Source: Sphingomonas chungangi
GTDB taxonomy: Bacteria; Pseudomonadota; Alphaproteobacteria; Sphingomonadales; Sphingomonadaceae
DNA length: 64,000 nucleotides
Direction of reading: 5' to 3'
Assembly (NCBI RefSeq): GCF_013778325.1
Contig: NZ_JACEIB010000027.1
Location: 558,001 to 622,000, forward strand
Part shown: positions 18,989-29,588 of the stretch, one piece after another
Position numbering within the stretch: position 1 is the stretch's first letter
Layout: each line of letters starts with the position of its first letter
Made by a program: the position numbers and the translations under genes
The notes under the pieces: model-generated
What the model was told of the DNA's origin: nothing
Databases searched by the model: none
What the model saw: the letters and a program-made list of their open reading frames with translations, nothing else

Positions 18989-19864
18989 ATGATTACTTTG
19001 CGAAGCACCGAGCTGGAGGTGACGATTTCGGAGATCGGCGCCGAATTGCAGTCGATCCGGGACATACAGGGCCACGACTGGCTGTGGGACGGCGACGAAC
19101 GCTGGTGGACGGGGCGCGCGCCGCTGCTGTTCCCCACGGTCGGCATGATGGCGAACGGGGTCGCGCGTTTCGGCGGGCGCGAGTTCGCCATGCCGAAGCA
19201 CGGCTTCGCGCGGAAAAAGCCGTTCGCGGTGATCGAGACGCTGGACCACAGCGCCACCTTCCGGCTGGAGGACAGCGACGACACGCGGGCCGTCTATCCC
19301 TTCACGTTCCGCCTCGACGTCACCCACCGGCTCGACGGCGCGGTGCTGGAGACGGTGGCGACCGTCACCAATATCGGTGACGCGCCGATGCCTGCGGGTT
19401 TCGGCTTCCACCCGGCGCTGCGCTGGCCGCTACCGGGGACGGGCGGCAATTCCAAGACGCAGCATCTGCTGCGCTTCGACGCCGAGGAACCGGAACCGAT
19501 CCGTGGCGTGACGCCCGACGGCCTGATCGGCCCACCCGCGCGCACCCCGATCGACGGGGATGAGCTGCAGCTCCACGATTCGCTGTTCGAACATGACGCG
19601 CTCGTGCTCGACCGGCCGAACAGCCGGGGCCTGTGGTACGGCGTGCCCGAGCATCCCGGCGTGCGGGTGGATTTCGCCGGGCTCAACTATCTCGGCATCT
19701 GGATGAAGCCGGGTGCGGGCTATCTGTGCATCGAGCCCTGGGCGAGCCACGCCGACGACGAGGGCTTCCACGGCGAGTTCGCGGAGAAGCCCTGCGTGGT
19801 GACGCTGGCGCCGGGCGAAACGCACGACTTCGCGATGGCGATGACGTTCGGGGTGCCGTTCTAA
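18989..19864 (+). CDS. Aldose 1-epimerase family (LacX-like) protein
   Basis: Beta-sandwich galactose-mutarotase-fold protein acting on a hexose or hexose-6-phosphate anomer. It starts LRSTELEVTISEIGAELQSI, has MPKHGFARKKPF with the conserved His, GFGFHPALRWPLPG with a second conserved His, and CIEPWASHADD with the catalytic Glu, all characteristic of the LacX/YeaD branch. 291 aa. Monocistronic, with a strong bidirectional terminator at its end. Substrate cannot be read from sequence. Confidence 0.88.
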   Translation: MITLRSTELEVTISEIGAELQSIRDIQGHDWLWDGDERWWTGRAPLLFPTVGMMANGVARFGGREFAMPKHGFARKKPFAVIETLDHSATFRLEDSDDTRAVYPFTFRLDVTHRLDGAVLETVATVTNIGDAPMPAGFGFHPALRWPLPGTGGNSKTQHLLRFDAEEPEPIRGVTPDGLIGPPARTPIDGDELQLHDSLFEHDALVLDRPNSRGLWYGVPEHPGVRVDFAGLNYLGIWMKPGAGYLCIEPWASHADDEGFHGEFAEKPCVVTLAPGETHDFAMAMTFGVPF

Positions 19865-19899
19865 AAATTCCTCCCCAAGCTTGCTCAGGGAGGAATTTT
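19864..19899. terminator. Bidirectional terminator, epimerase/gatB
   Basis: Perfect 12-bp stem AAAATTCCTCCC (19864-19875) and its complement at 19888-19899. The A-tract on one side and T-tract on the other suit termination in both directions between the convergent genes; it overlaps both stop codons. Confidence 0.92.
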
Positions 19900-21376
19900 A
19901 CACGTCCAGCGCCTTCTTCAGCAGCTCGTTGACCACCGCCGGGTTCGCCTTGCCGGCCATGGCGCGCATCGTCTGGCCGACGAAGAAGCCGAACAGCTTG
20001 TCCTTGCCGCCGCGATATTCGGCCACCTTGTCGGGGTTGGCGTCCATCACCTTGGCGATCTCCGCCTCGATCGCGCCGGTGTCGCTGGTCTGCCTGAGGC
20101 CGCGCTCCTCGACGATCTTGGCGGGATCGTCGCCGGTCTCCAGCATCACCTCGAACACCTGCTTGGCGAGCGTGCCGGAGAGCGTGCCGTCCGCCACCAG
20201 CTTGTTGAGCTCCGCCGCCTGCTTCGGCGACACCGGGCTCTCGCCGATATCCTTGCCCAGCCGGTTGAGAGCGCCGAACAGTTCGGACGTCACCCAGTTG
20301 GAGGCGGGCTTGGGCGCAGCGCCCTCGGCCAGCATCGCCTCGAACCAGCGCGCCGTCTCGACATCCGCGGTCAGCACGTCGGCATTGTAGGCGGTGAGGC
20401 CGAGATCGCCCTCGTAGCGCTTGCGCTTGGCGTCGGGCAGTTCGGGCAGCGAGGCGCGCGCCTCCTCCAGAAACGCCTCGTCCAGCTCCAGCGGCAGCAG
20501 ATCCGGATCGGGGAAGTAGCGGTAATCGTGCGCGTCTTCCTTGGAGCGCATCGAGCGCGTCACGCCCTTGCCGCCATTGCCGTCCGGATCGAACAGCCGC
20601 GTTTCCTGCACCACCGTGCCGCCATCCTCGATCAGATCGACCTGACGGCGCGCCTCGATCTCGATCGTCGCCATGACGAAGCGGATCGAGTTGACGTTCT
20701 TGGTCTCGGTGCGGGTGCCGAACGGATCGCCGGGCTTGCGCACGCTGACGTTCACGTCGGCGCGCATCGAGCCCTGCTCCATGTTTCCGTCGCACGAGCC
20801 GACATAGCGCAGGATCGATCGCAGCTTCTTGACGTAAGCGCCTGCTTCGGCGGGCGACCGCATGTCCGGCTTCGACACGATCTCCATCAGCGCCACGCCC
20901 GACCGGTTGAGGTCGACATAGGAGCGCGTCGGGTGCTGATCGTGCATAAGCTTGCCGGCATCCTGCTCGACATGGATGCGCTCGATGCCGATCGTCTTGG
21001 GCTCGGCGCCCTCGGGTTCGATCTCGATCGAACCTTCGCCGACAAGCGGATGATAAAGCTGCGAAATCTGGTAGCCCTGCGGCAGATCGGCGTAGAAATA
21101 ATTCTTCCGATCGAACCGCGACCAGCGGTTGATCGGCGCATTGATCGCCATGCCGGTGCGGACCGCCTGGCGGATGCACTCGGCGTTCGGCACGGGCAAC
21201 ATGCCGGGCATCGCCGCGTCGATCAGGCTGACCTGGCTGTTCGGCTCCGCCCCGAACGCGGTCGCCGCGCCCGAGAAGAGCTTGGACTGCGACGTGACCT
21301 GCGCATGGACCTCGAGGCCGATCACGACCTCCCACTCGCCAGTGCCGCCCTGAATGCGATAGGTTGATTCAGTCAT
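19898..21376 (-). CDS. gatB: Asp/Glu-tRNA amidotransferase subunit B
   Basis: tRNA-binding kinase subunit of GatCAB, which activates Glu-tRNA(Gln) or Asp-tRNA(Asn) before amidation. Catalytic core: [22 protein letters not shown], then [24 protein letters not shown]-terminal YqeY-like tail domain ends [13 protein letters not shown]. The ATG at 21376 has GGAAG upstream; 492 aa. It is third in the gatC-gatA-gatB series and is separated from gatA by a repeat at 21385-21457. Confidence 0.97.
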   Translation of the reverse strand: MTESTYRIQGGTGEWEVVIGLEVHAQVTSQSKLFSGAATAFGAEPNSQVSLIDAAMPGMLPVPNAECIRQAVRTGMAINAPINRWSRFDRKNYFYADLPQGYQISQLYHPLVGEGSIEIEPEGAEPKTIGIERIHVEQDAGKLMHDQHPTRSYVDLNRSGVALMEIVSKPDMRSPAEAGAYVKKLRSILRYVGSCDGNMEQGSMRADVNVSVRKPGDPFGTRTETKNVNSIRFVMATIEIEARRQVDLIEDGGTVVQETRLFDPDGNGGKGVTRSMRSKEDAHDYRYFPDPDLLPLELDEAFLEEARASLPELPDAKRKRYEGDLGLTAYNADVLTADVETARWFEAMLAEGAAPKPASNWVTSELFGALNRLGKDIGESPVSPKQAAELNKLVADGTLSGTLAKQVFEVMLETGDDPAKIVEERGLRQTSDTGAIEAEIAKVMDANPDKVAEYRGGKDKLFGFFVGQTMRAMAGKANPAVVNELLKKALDV

Positions 21377-21384
21377 ACCAACTT

Positions 21385-21457
21385 CCGTTCGTGTCGAGCG
21401 AAGTCGAGACACGCTTCGCCCAGTGTCACGTCCCTCGACTACGCTCGGGACGAACGG
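21385..21457. repeat. Dispersed inverted repeat inside gatAB
   Basis: Arms 21385-21413 and 21429-21457, both ending in CCGTTCG/CGAACGG with GAGCGAAGTCGAG-like cores. Same family as the element after the glycosyltransferase. It lies in the 91-bp gatA-gatB gap. Confidence 0.8.
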
Positions 21458-21467
21458 TTTAACTCGG

Positions 21468-22949
21468 TTACCACCACGCCCCCGGCCGCGCCGTGAAGCC
21501 CGCGCGCTCCTCGATCGCCAACCCGGCGTTGAGCACGCCTTGCTCATCGAGCGGGCGGCCGATGATCTGGAGGCCCAGCGGCAGCCCCTGCCCGTCCAGC
21601 CCGCCCGGCACCGACATCGCCGGCAGGCCTGCCAGCGATGAGGGCACGGTGAAGACGTCGTTGAGATACATGGCGATCGGATCGGCCGCCTTCTCGCCCA
21701 GCCCGAAGGCGGCGGAGGGCGCGGTCGGCGTCAGCAGCACGTCGCACTTCTCGAAGGCCTGCTCGAAATCGCGCACGATCAGCGACCGGACCTTCTGCGC
21801 CTTGGTGAAATAGGCGTCGTAGAAGCCGGCCGAGAGCACGTAGGTGCCGATCATGATGCGGCGCTTCACCTCGGCGCCGAAACCGTCGGCGCGGGTCGCG
21901 GCGTACATCTCCTGCAGGTTGGCGCCGTCGGGCAGGTCGCGCAGACCGTAGCGCACGCCGTCATAGCGCGCGAGGTTGGAGGAGGCCTCCGCCGGCGCGA
22001 TGATGTAATAGGTCGGCAGCGCGTATTTGGTGTGCGGAAGCGAGACCTCGACGATCTCCGCGCCCGCATCCTTGGCCCAGGCAATGCCCTGTTCCCACAG
22101 CGCCTCGATCTCGGCGGGCATGTTGTCGACCCGATATTCCCTGGGAATACCGACGCGCTTGCCCTTGAGATCGCCCGACAATCTCTTTTCCCACGCCGGC
22201 ACCGGCAGGTCCAGCGAGGTGGCGTCCTTGGGATCGAAGCCGGACATCGCCTCCAGCATGATCGCGCAGTCACGCACGTCCTTCGCCATCGGCCCCGCCT
22301 GATCGAGCGAGGAGGCGAACGCCACCACGCCCCAGCGCGAGCAGCGCCCATAGGTCGGCTTGATGCCCGAAATGCCGGTGAAGGCGGCGGGCTGGCGGAT
22401 CGAACCGCCGGTGTCGGTGCCCGTCACGCCCGGCGCCATCCGCGCCGAGACGGCCGCCGAAGACCCGCCCGAGGAGCCGCCCGGCGCCAGCGCCGCATTG
22501 CCGCCGTCGTTGCGCTTCCAGGGCGAGATCACGTTGCCGAAGGCGCTGGTCTCGTTGGACGAGCCCATCGCGAACTGGTCCATGTTGAGCTTGCCGAGCA
22601 TCCCCGCGCCGGCGCCGAACAGCTTCGACGTGATGGTGGATTCATACTGCGGCACGAAGCCCTTGAGGATGCCGGATGCCGCGGTGGTCTCCACCCCCTT
22701 GGTGCAGAACAGATCCTTGATGCCGAGCGGCACGCCGGAGAGTGGCTTGAGATCGCCGGAGGCGCGCGCCGCATCGGCCGCATCGGCCGCGGCGAGCGCA
22801 TGGTCGGGGGTCTCGACCAGCCAGGCGTTGAGCGGCTTGCCTTTGGCAACCGCCGCATTGAAAGCGCTCGCCACCTCGCGCGCGGAGAAAGTGCCGGCGG
22901 CGACGCCGTCGCGGATGTCGGCGATGCCGAGGTTGGTCAAATCGGTCAT
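21468..22949 (-). CDS. gatA: Asp/Glu-tRNA amidotransferase subunit A
   Basis: Amidase-signature subunit that releases ammonia from glutamine for GatB. Catalytic Lys in [10 protein letters not shown], the Gly/Ser-rich signature [13 protein letters not shown] and the cis-Ser/Ser segment [14 protein letters not shown] give the Ser-cisSer-Lys triad. 493 aa, normal length. The ATG overlaps the gatC TAA by one base (TAATG), so coupling is expected. Confidence 0.97.
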   Translation of the reverse strand: MTDLTNLGIADIRDGVAAGTFSAREVASAFNAAVAKGKPLNAWLVETPDHALAAADAADAARASGDLKPLSGVPLGIKDLFCTKGVETTAASGILKGFVPQYESTITSKLFGAGAGMLGKLNMDQFAMGSSNETSAFGNVISPWKRNDGGNAALAPGGSSGGSSAAVSARMAPGVTGTDTGGSIRQPAAFTGISGIKPTYGRCSRWGVVAFASSLDQAGPMAKDVRDCAIMLEAMSGFDPKDATSLDLPVPAWEKRLSGDLKGKRVGIPREYRVDNMPAEIEALWEQGIAWAKDAGAEIVEVSLPHTKYALPTYYIIAPAEASSNLARYDGVRYGLRDLPDGANLQEMYAATRADGFGAEVKRRIMIGTYVLSAGFYDAYFTKAQKVRSLIVRDFEQAFEKCDVLLTPTAPSAAFGLGEKAADPIAMYLNDVFTVPSSLAGLPAMSVPGGLDGQGLPLGLQIIGRPLDEQGVLNAGLAIEERAGFTARPGAWW

Positions 22950-23248
22950 TATTCGATCACCTTGGGCACGGCGAAGAAGCCATGCTCGGCCTGGGGGGCG
23001 TTGGCGAGGACGGCGTCGCGGATGCCGCCGCCGGTCTGATCGTGGGTCACCACGTCGTCGCGCAGGCGCAGATGGTTGGGGATGACGGCGGCGAGCGGCT
23101 CGACGCCGTCGGTGTTCACCTCGCCGAGTTGCTCGATCCAGCCGAGGATGTTGTTGAGCTCGGGAAGGAGCGCCTCGGCCTCGGCATCGCTGGTGGCGAT
23201 GCGCGCGAGGCCGGCGATCTTGCGGACGGTGGCGAGGTCGACTGACAT
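22949..23248 (-). CDS. gatC: Asp/Glu-tRNA amidotransferase subunit C
   Basis: Small belt-like subunit that stabilises the GatA-GatB interface. It starts [18 protein letters not shown] and has the conserved [12 protein letters not shown] and [10 protein letters not shown] segments. 99 aa, normal. First gene of the gatCAB operon. The annotated start at 23248 is preferred because the upstream in-frame extension runs into a repeat element. Confidence 0.95.
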   Translation of the reverse strand: MSVDLATVRKIAGLARIATSDAEAEALLPELNNILGWIEQLGEVNTDGVEPLAAVIPNHLRLRDDVVTHDQTGGGIRDAVLANAPQAEHGFFAVPKVIE

Positions 23249-23306
23249 GACGGCGCGGCTATCACCCGCAACCCTGCACTTCAAGCGCCCAACCTTGACC
23301 TTGATC

Positions 23307-23375
23307 GTCATACCGGCGAAGGCCGGTATCCAGATCCGGCGCTGGAAGCTGGACCCCGGCCTCCGCCGGGGTGAC
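23307..23375. repeat. REP-type inverted repeat
   Basis: Arms GTCATACCGGCGAAGGCCGG... (23307-23333) and ...GGCCTCCGCCGGGGTGAC (23349-23375) are near-complementary 27-mers of the type widespread in sphingomonads and related alphaproteobacteria. It lies between gatC and the divergent DUF3089 gene and ends one base before that gene's Shine-Dalgarno. Confidence 0.88.
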
Positions 23376-23385
23376 GGAGGATGGT

Positions 23386-24504
23386 TTGGCCGCACGTCGC
23401 TTTCTCTACGTGATCGCCGCGATCATATTCCTGATCCTCGCCGGCGGCATCGTCTGGACGCTGTTCCCCGAAGCGGTGATGCGCTGGACGTTCGTGCCGA
23501 CCATCTCCTTCGCGGCTCCGCCCGACGGCGGGCCGGACTATCGAGACCAGAGCGCCTGGCTCTCCCGCCCCGGTCTGCCGAACGACCCCGCGCAATGGCT
23601 GCCCGACGGCGTGAAGGGCGCGGCGAAAACCAAGGCGGTCGTCTTCTTCGTGCCGCCCACCACCTATCTCGATCGCGGCCACTGGAATGCGCCGATCGAC
23701 GACAAGAGCATGAACGAGCGCGCGAAGAAGTTCGTGCCGACGCAGCTGTCCGCCTTCACCAATGTCGGGCGGGTGTGGGCGCCGAAATATCGCGAGGCGA
23801 CGGTCGGCGCCTTCCTCACCACCAAGCCCGATGCCGCCAAGGCGCTGCAGCTGGCCTATGGCGACGTGAGCCGCGCGTTCGACGCCTTCCTCGATCAGGC
23901 GCCGCCCGATGCGCCGATCATCCTCGCCGGGCACAGCCAGGGCAGCTACCACCTGCTCCACCTGCTCAAGGATCGGGTGGCGGGCGACAAGAAACTGAGG
24001 AAGCGGATCCTCGCCGCCTACCTGGTCGGCTGGCCTGTCTCGGTGACGACGGACCTGCCCAAGCTCGGCTTGCCCGCCTGCACCGCGCCCGACGAGCACG
24101 GCTGCATCCTGAGCTGGGAGAGCTTCGCCGAGCCTGCCGACGCTGCGCAGCTGCGCACCCGCTACGACGCGGGGGTAGGCTTCACCGGCCAGCCGCGCGC
24201 CAACACGCCGGCGCTCTGCGTCAATCCGATCACCGGCACGCAGGGCGGCACGGCGGACGCGAACGCCAATCTCGGCGCGATCAAGCCGAACGAGACCTAC
24301 ACGAAGGCGACACTGACGCCCCGGCTGGTCCCGGCACGATGCGATCCGGCCGGGCTGCTGCTGATCGGTCCGCCGCCGGATGGCTTCGGGGTGATGGTGC
24401 TGCCCGGCAACAACTTCCACGTCTTCGATTACGCCTTGTTCTGGGCGAACGTCCGCGCCGATGCCGAGCGTAGGCTGGCGGCGTTCGAAAAGCATCGCAG
24501 GTGA
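23386..24504 (+). CDS. DUF3089 lipase/esterase-like membrane-anchored protein
   Basis: Alpha/beta hydrolase-like protein anchored by one N-terminal membrane helix ([22 protein letters not shown]). The nucleophile elbow is [33 protein letters not shown] and the C-terminal [16 protein letters not shown] (late His) fit the DUF3089 family. The TTG at 23386 is preferred over GTG 23371 since GGAGG lies five bases upstream, giving 372 aa; the GTG lies inside the REP element. Overlaps ruvX as GTGA. Substrate unknown. Confidence 0.85.
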   Translation: MAARRFLYVIAAIIFLILAGGIVWTLFPEAVMRWTFVPTISFAAPPDGGPDYRDQSAWLSRPGLPNDPAQWLPDGVKGAAKTKAVVFFVPPTTYLDRGHWNAPIDDKSMNERAKKFVPTQLSAFTNVGRVWAPKYREATVGAFLTTKPDAAKALQLAYGDVSRAFDAFLDQAPPDAPIILAGHSQGSYHLLHLLKDRVAGDKKLRKRILAAYLVGWPVSVTTDLPKLGLPACTAPDEHGCILSWESFAEPADAAQLRTRYDAGVGFTGQPRANTPALCVNPITGTQGGTADANANLGAIKPNETYTKATLTPRLVPARCDPAGLLLIGPPPDGFGVMVLPGNNFHVFDYALFWANVRADAERRLAAFEKHRR

Positions 24505-24956
24505 TCACCGGATCGACGCTCGAATTTCGCGACAGCTTGCCCGAGGGTGGACGGCTGGCCGGTCTGGACGTCGGCACCAAGACGATCGGCCTCGCTTATT
24601 GCGACGCCGGCTGGACGATCGCGACGCCCGCCGAGACGATCCGCCGGACCAAGTTCGGCGCCGATCTGGAGGCCTTGCGCAAGGTGGTGGCGAGCCAGTC
24701 GATCCGCGGGCTGGTGCTGGGCCTGCCGCTCAACATGGACGGCACCGATTCGCCGCGCACGCAGGCGATCCGTGCCTTCGCCCGCAATCTGAAGCCGCTC
24801 GACTTGCCGATCCTGCTGTGGGACGAGCGCTGGTCCACCGCCGCCGTCACGCGCACATTGCTCGAAGCGGATGCCAGCCGCGCGAGGCGGGCCGAGGTGG
24901 TCGACAAGATGGCGGCCGCCTACATCCTGCAGGGCGCGATCGACGCGATGGCCTAG
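24501..24956 (+). CDS. ruvX: YqgF/RuvX family Holliday junction resolvase-like protein
   Basis: RNase H-fold protein of the YqgF family, linked to Holliday-junction resolution and pre-16S rRNA 5'-end maturation. Metal-ligand motifs: [40 protein letters not shown] and [11 protein letters not shown] (final Asp). 151 aa, normal. GTG start overlaps the preceding stop. Which of the two roles dominates cannot be told from sequence. Confidence 0.94.
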   Translation: MITGSTLEFRDSLPEGGRLAGLDVGTKTIGLAYCDAGWTIATPAETIRRTKFGADLEALRKVVASQSIRGLVLGLPLNMDGTDSPRTQAIRAFARNLKPLDLPILLWDERWSTAAVTRTLLEADASRARRAEVVDKMAAAYILQGAIDAMA

Positions 24957-25007
24957 GCAGAAGGCGCCGATCCGGGCTACGCCAGTGCCGGAGCTCGGGG
25001 GCGTTGC

Positions 25008-25706
25008 ATGAAATTCAGTTGGCCGAAACCGCTGCACGGATGGCGCGCTTTCTTCGGCGAGGTCGGCGTCGTGCTGATCGGCGTGCTGCTGGCGCTCGGC
25101 GCGCAGCAAGTCGCCGACGATATCCATTGGAACACTCAGACCGCCGAGGCGCGCGAGGCGCTGAAAGCGGAGCTGGATCATGATCTGGGGACGATGACGT
25201 TCAGGGTCGCGGAGCAGGATTGCGTCGATCGCAGGCTCAATGCCGTCGATTCATGGGTAGCCTCGTGGCGGGCGGGCCGGCCGATCACGCTCACCGACGA
25301 TATCCATGGCATATCCTTTTACCATGTCCGATCGAGCGTGTGGGACATCGTCAAATCCGGCCAGACCGCTGCGCAGATGCCGCTCGATGACCAGCTCGAT
25401 TATGCCCGGCTCTACGACGTGCTGATGAACCTCGACCGGTTTCAGGCGCAGGAGTTGGACGCATGGGGTACGCTCAACGAATTCAACGGTGCTCATCAGC
25501 TGAGCGATGCTGATCTGCGGCTGATCCACAAGCAGGTCCTCTCGATCCGCTCCATGAGTGGAAATTACGTCGTGAATCTGCACGGCCTCGCCGAGACGGC
25601 CGCGCGTCTCGGGCTCAAGCCGGACACGCTGGAGATGCCGGACTCCGCGGCGCAGGCCCGCTTCTGCGGCAATATCCTTCCGGCCGTCGCCGGGGTGGCA
25701 CGGTGA
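25008..25706 (+). CDS. Membrane-anchored protein of unknown function
   Basis: 232 aa. The N-terminus has a motif [29 protein letters not shown], i.e. a single membrane helix (about residues 17-34) with a short cytoplasmic tail, followed by a mostly helical soluble domain of acidic/Leu-rich amphipathic helices ([32 protein letters not shown]). Proteins starting W[18 protein letters not shown] recur in sphingomonads but I know no function. No operon partner evident; pyrB follows after 40 bp on the same strand. Confidence 0.7.
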   Translation: MKFSWPKPLHGWRAFFGEVGVVLIGVLLALGAQQVADDIHWNTQTAEAREALKAELDHDLGTMTFRVAEQDCVDRRLNAVDSWVASWRAGRPITLTDDIHGISFYHVRSSVWDIVKSGQTAAQMPLDDQLDYARLYDVLMNLDRFQAQELDAWGTLNEFNGAHQLSDADLRLIHKQVLSIRSMSGNYVVNLHGLAETAARLGLKPDTLEMPDSAAQARFCGNILPAVAGVAR

Positions 25707-25746
25707 GGCTTGTGCCTCCCGGTGCCTCCCGATAGGAGGCGCGTTC

Positions 25747-26736
25747 ATGCCAGCCGACGCTCCGTCCGAGTTCGCCCTCCCCGATGGCGTCCACCCTTTC
25801 CCGCACAAGCACCTCACCGGCATCGCCGGGCTGCAGCCATGGGAGATCGGCTTCCTGCTGAACGAGGCCGAGCAGTGGATCGCGCTCAACCGCGCCACCG
25901 CCAAGCATGACGACCGGCTGGCGGGCCTGACTCAAATCAACGCCTTCTTCGAGAACAGCACCCGCACGCTGCTGAGCTTCGAGATCGCCGGCAAGCGGTT
26001 GGGCATGGACGTGATCAATATGCACGCGGCCCAATCCAGCGTGAAGAAGGGCGAGACGCTGCTCGACACCACGGCGACGCTCAACGCGATGAAGCCGGAC
26101 GTGATTGTGATCCGCCACGATGCCTCCGGCGCGGTCGGCCTGATCGCCGACAAGGTGGATTGCCCGGTGCTCAACGCCGGCGACGGGCGGCACGAGCATC
26201 CCACGCAGGCGCTGCTCGACGCGCTGACCATTCGCCGACGCGTCGGCCGGATCAACGGCACCGTCGTCACCATCTGTGGCGACGTTCTGCACAGCCGGGT
26301 GGCGCGCTCCAACATCCTGCTGCTCGGCACGCTGGGCGCCGAGGTGCGCGTTGTGGCGCCGCCGACGCTGCTGCCACCCGCCGTCGAGCGGATGGGGGTG
26401 AAGGCCTATACCGATTTCGACGCGGCGCTGGAGGGCGCCGAGGTGGTGATGATGCTCCGCCTCCAGCTCGAGCGGATGGACGGGGCGTTCGTCCCCTCCC
26501 CGCGCGAATACCACCATTTTTATGGCCTCACCCGCGAGCGGCTGGCGCTGGCCGCCAAGGACGCGCTGGTCATGCACCCCGGCCCGATGAACCGGGGTAT
26601 CGAGATCACCTCCGACGTCGCCGACGACATCCAGCAATCGGCGATCACCGAGCAGGTGGAGATGGGCGTAGCGGTGCGCATGGCCTGCCTCGACGTGTTG
26701 ACCCGAAGCCGGCGCGGCGTGGAGGGCTGGGCATGA
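25747..26736 (+). CDS. pyrB: Aspartate carbamoyltransferase catalytic chain
   Basis: First committed enzyme of pyrimidine synthesis: carbamoyl phosphate + aspartate to carbamoyl-aspartate. The carbamoyl-phosphate loop [13 protein letters not shown], the [11 protein letters not shown] loop and [14 protein letters not shown] are all present. 329 aa. AGGAGG lies before the ATG. It overlaps the dihydroorotase-like gene as ATGA. No regulatory pyrI chain is seen. Confidence 0.97.
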   Translation: MPADAPSEFALPDGVHPFPHKHLTGIAGLQPWEIGFLLNEAEQWIALNRATAKHDDRLAGLTQINAFFENSTRTLLSFEIAGKRLGMDVINMHAAQSSVKKGETLLDTTATLNAMKPDVIVIRHDASGAVGLIADKVDCPVLNAGDGRHEHPTQALLDALTIRRRVGRINGTVVTICGDVLHSRVARSNILLLGTLGAEVRVVAPPTLLPPAVERMGVKAYTDFDAALEGAEVVMMLRLQLERMDGAFVPSPREYHHFYGLTRERLALAAKDALVMHPGPMNRGIEITSDVADDIQQSAITEQVEMGVAVRMACLDVLTRSRRGVEGWA

Positions 26737-27983
26737 ACGGCGTGACTAAGGGCACGCTCGCCATCCGCAATGGACGGATCGTCGATCCGGTGGCCGGTAC
26801 GGTCGAGGAAGGCGGCGTCCTCATCAAGGACGGCCGCATCGAGGCGTTCGGCGAGATCGAGCATGGCGTGTTCCGCAAGTCCGACGTGGTGGCCGACGCG
26901 CGCGGCGCGCTGATCGCGCCGGGTCTGGTGGATGTCGGTGCCTTCGCGATCGATCCCAGGGCGGCAACGGCGGGCGGCATCACCACCTCGCTGCTGATGC
27001 CCGACCAGGCGCCGCCGCTCGATGCCCCGGCCCTGATCCGGCAGGCGGCTAGCTTCCCGGCCGATGCCGTGAGCATCGTCCCCTTCGCCGCCGCGACGCG
27101 CGGGCTCGCCGGCCGCGAGATGGCCGAGATCGGCCTGATGAAGCGCGCCGGTGCGGTCGCGGTGTGTACCGGGCGCCAGTGGATCGCCGATTCGGAGCTG
27201 ATGGCCCGGATCATGGCCTATGCCTCCGCCTTCGACATGATCGTGATCACCCATGCCGAGGATGGCGGGCTGGTGAAGGGCGCGGTCGCGACCGACGGCG
27301 AGATGGCGAGCCGGCTCGGCCTCGCCTCCGCCCCCGCGATCGCCGAGGCGATGGCGGTGGCGCGCGACCTGATGCTCGCCGAGGAGACCGGCGCGCGGCT
27401 CCACTTCCGCCAGCTCTCGACCGCCCGCGCTTTCGATCTCGTGCGTGCGGCCAAGAAGCGCGGCGTCGCGGTGACGTGCGGGGTGAGCCCTGCGCATTTC
27501 CTGCTGTCGGATCAGGCGATCGGGCCGTTCAAGACCTTCGCCCGCCTCTCGCCGCCGCTTCGTTCCGAGGACGATCGCAAGGCGGTGATCGAGGCGGTGC
27601 GCGACGGCACGGTGGACCTGATCGCCTCCGCCCACGATCCGCGCGGGCCGGAGGCGAAGCGCCTGCCCTATGTCTCGGCCGAGCCGGGCATGGCGGGCGC
27701 CGAGACCCTGCTCACCCTGTCGCTGGCGCTGGTGCAGGAGGGTGTCGTCACCCTGCCCCGCCTGTTCGATCTGCTGGCGACCGCGCCGGCAAAGCTCTTC
27801 GGGCTGGAGGCGGGCCGCATGGCGATCGGCGCGCCGGCCGACCTAATCCTGGTCGACGACGGCAAGCCGTGGAAGATCGTCGGCGACAAGCTCGCCGGCA
27901 AGGCGGGCAACACGCCGTTCGATGGCCTCCCGGTGCAGGGCCGCGTGCTGAAAACGATCAAGGGCGGCCAGCCCATCGGCTGA
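26733..27983 (+). CDS. PyrC-like protein lacking the HxH metal segment
   Basis: Amidohydrolase-fold protein of the dihydroorotase family (416 aa). Where active type I enzymes carry PGFIDxHxHLRxPG, this one reads [14 protein letters not shown]: both metal histidines and the segment around them are gone. [11 protein letters not shown] replaces the usual H-x-S-T-A ligand, and [10 protein letters not shown] replaces the D-H-A-P catalytic motif; ITHAEDG remains. This matches inactive PyrC' partners that hold PyrB in a dodecamer in Pseudomonas-type systems. An active dihydroorotase must lie elsewhere. Overlaps pyrB by four bases. Confidence 0.88.
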   Translation: MNGVTKGTLAIRNGRIVDPVAGTVEEGGVLIKDGRIEAFGEIEHGVFRKSDVVADARGALIAPGLVDVGAFAIDPRAATAGGITTSLLMPDQAPPLDAPALIRQAASFPADAVSIVPFAAATRGLAGREMAEIGLMKRAGAVAVCTGRQWIADSELMARIMAYASAFDMIVITHAEDGGLVKGAVATDGEMASRLGLASAPAIAEAMAVARDLMLAEETGARLHFRQLSTARAFDLVRAAKKRGVAVTCGVSPAHFLLSDQAIGPFKTFARLSPPLRSEDDRKAVIEAVRDGTVDLIASAHDPRGPEAKRLPYVSAEPGMAGAETLLTLSLALVQEGVVTLPRLFDLLATAPAKLFGLEAGRMAIGAPADLILVDDGKPWKIVGDKLAGKAGNTPFDGLPVQGRVLKTIKGGQPIG

Positions 27984-28002
27984 CCGCCCCCTTGGTTCCT
28001 AT

Positions 28003-28130
28003 CCCGTTCGTGCTGAGGAGCCGCTGAGCTTGTCGAAGCGGCGTCTCGAAGCATAGCCGCAGCGCTTACCCTTCGAGACGGGACTTCGACTGCGCTTCGC
28101 TCCGCTCAGTCCCTCCTCAGGGCGAACGGG
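28003..28130. repeat. Dispersed inverted repeat (long variant)
   Basis: 128-bp element opening CCCGTTCGTGCTGAGGAG and closing with the complement CTCCTCAGGGCGAACGGG. Internal arms CGGCGTCTCGAAG... and CTTCGAGACGG... also pair. Closely related to 32488-32602. Confidence 0.8.
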
Positions 28131-28140
28131 GTTTCCTGTT

Positions 28141-29565
28141 TTACCGCGAGGCCACCTGCACGCCCGCATCGCGCTTGGCGAGCAGCGGCGGGACACCCGC
28201 CTTCGCCGCCACCTTCACCGGCACGTCGCGCTTCGCGGTCTGCGTTTTCGCGTCCGCCTTCACCCACTGTAGCGGCGCATCGCCGGCGGTGGCGCGGACG
28301 AAGCAGGCGCTGCCCTTGGCGTGGATCTGCTCGCACAGCGCCACGGCCGCTTCGCGATCGGCGAAGCCCGAGACCGAGAGGCGCACCAGCGAGGCGCCCG
28401 AGAAGCTGAACTGCGCGCGCGCCGGGGCATAGCCCGCGAGACGCGGCATCGCCTTCGAGGCCTGGTCCCACGCCGTCTGGATCGCACCGGCACGGGAGAA
28501 GGCGCCGAGCTGGACGACATAGCCGCTGGAGCGGAAGGCGGGCTTCGGCTGCACGCTCAGCACCGCCGACCGGAACGGCGTCTTCGGCGCGCGGAGCAGC
28601 GCCGGCGTCGCGGCTTCCGGCTCGGGCGCCGAGACATGCTGGGCGGCGAGCACCACGGCGGCGGCCGGCGCATCGGCGGGCGTCGCATCGGCCTTGGGCG
28701 CATCGTCGAGCGGCACCGTCACCGACGGCGCGTCGTTGGCGGCAACCTGCGCCGGCATAGCGGCCGGAGCCGGATCGGCAGCGGCGAGCGCGACCGGCGC
28801 CTCGCCCGGAGCCGGCGCGGCGAGCGCCAGCGCGGTCGGCAGGCCCGGATCGCTCGCCGGCTTCACGCCCAGCATCGAGGCGACCTGCACCGGGCCGGCG
28901 GCCTGCGGCGTGGCGAGCTCGGCCCAGTGCGCGATCTGGTCGTTGATCTGGTTCGGCGGCGTATCCTGCATCGCGACGCCGCGCGCCTCACGCCACTGGC
29001 CGTTCAGCGCGAAGGCGAGCGCCAGGTTCTGACGTGCCCGCGCATCCGACTTGCCCGAGCGGACATAGTCACTGAGCGTGTTGATCGCGGTCTGGCGGTC
29101 CCCCGACAGCGCCAGCGCGAGGCCGAGGTCGGCGACCGGGATCTGACCGTCGAGGCTGTGGAGCACGCTTTGCGCCTCACCCGCCTGGCCCTGGGCGATC
29201 TCGGCGAGCGCCATGTTGAACTTGGCTTTCGGCTGATCGGGGTTGAGCGTCAGCGAATCGCGGAAGCTCGTCGCGGCCGAGGCGAAGCGGCCGGCGGCGA
29301 GGTAGGACTGGCCGAGCAGCATCCGGTAGCCCGCATCGTTCGGCGACAGCGACACCGCCTGCTCGGCCGCCGCGACCGCGACGAGGCCCTTGTGGGCGGC
29401 CAGCGCGGCGCGCGCCTTGTCGGCGGACTTGGCGGCGACTTCCTTGGCCTTCGGCGCCTGATCGGCGAGCGAGGCGACATGGCTGGTGCCGGTGGTGCAC
29501 GCCACCGTCGAGACGCCGAGCATCAGCGACAGCATGCCGATCCGGCCGAGAGTCCTGCGGTTCAT
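28141..29565 (-). CDS. TPR lipoprotein with C-terminal SPOR domain
   Basis: 474 aa. Signal region with a possible lipobox (VSTVAC) near residue 23; a TPR/tetratrico region about 60-205 (LSPNDAGYRMLLGQSYLAAGRF, LNPDQPKAKFNMALAEIAQGQ); a long Ala/Pro-rich linker about 225-335; then a SPOR domain (SSGYVVQLGAFSRAGAIQTAW ... LVRLSVSGFADREAAVALCEQI) that would bind denuded peptidoglycan at septa. A basic low-complexity tail follows. Likely periplasmic, division-site-linked; first of two SPOR proteins flanking a ParA gene. Confidence 0.84.
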   Translation of the reverse strand: MNRRTLGRIGMLSLMLGVSTVACTTGTSHVASLADQAPKAKEVAAKSADKARAALAAHKGLVAVAAAEQAVSLSPNDAGYRMLLGQSYLAAGRFASAATSFRDSLTLNPDQPKAKFNMALAEIAQGQAGEAQSVLHSLDGQIPVADLGLALALSGDRQTAINTLSDYVRSGKSDARARQNLALAFALNGQWREARGVAMQDTPPNQINDQIAHWAELATPQAAGPVQVASMLGVKPASDPGLPTALALAAPAPGEAPVALAAADPAPAAMPAQVAANDAPSVTVPLDDAPKADATPADAPAAAVVLAAQHVSAPEPEAATPALLRAPKTPFRSAVLSVQPKPAFRSSGYVVQLGAFSRAGAIQTAWDQASKAMPRLAGYAPARAQFSFSGASLVRLSVSGFADREAAVALCEQIHAKGSACFVRATAGDAPLQWVKADAKTQTAKRDVPVKVAAKAGVPPLLAKRDAGVQVASR

Positions 29566-29588
29566 ATTCCTGTTCCCCCGCGTGAATG

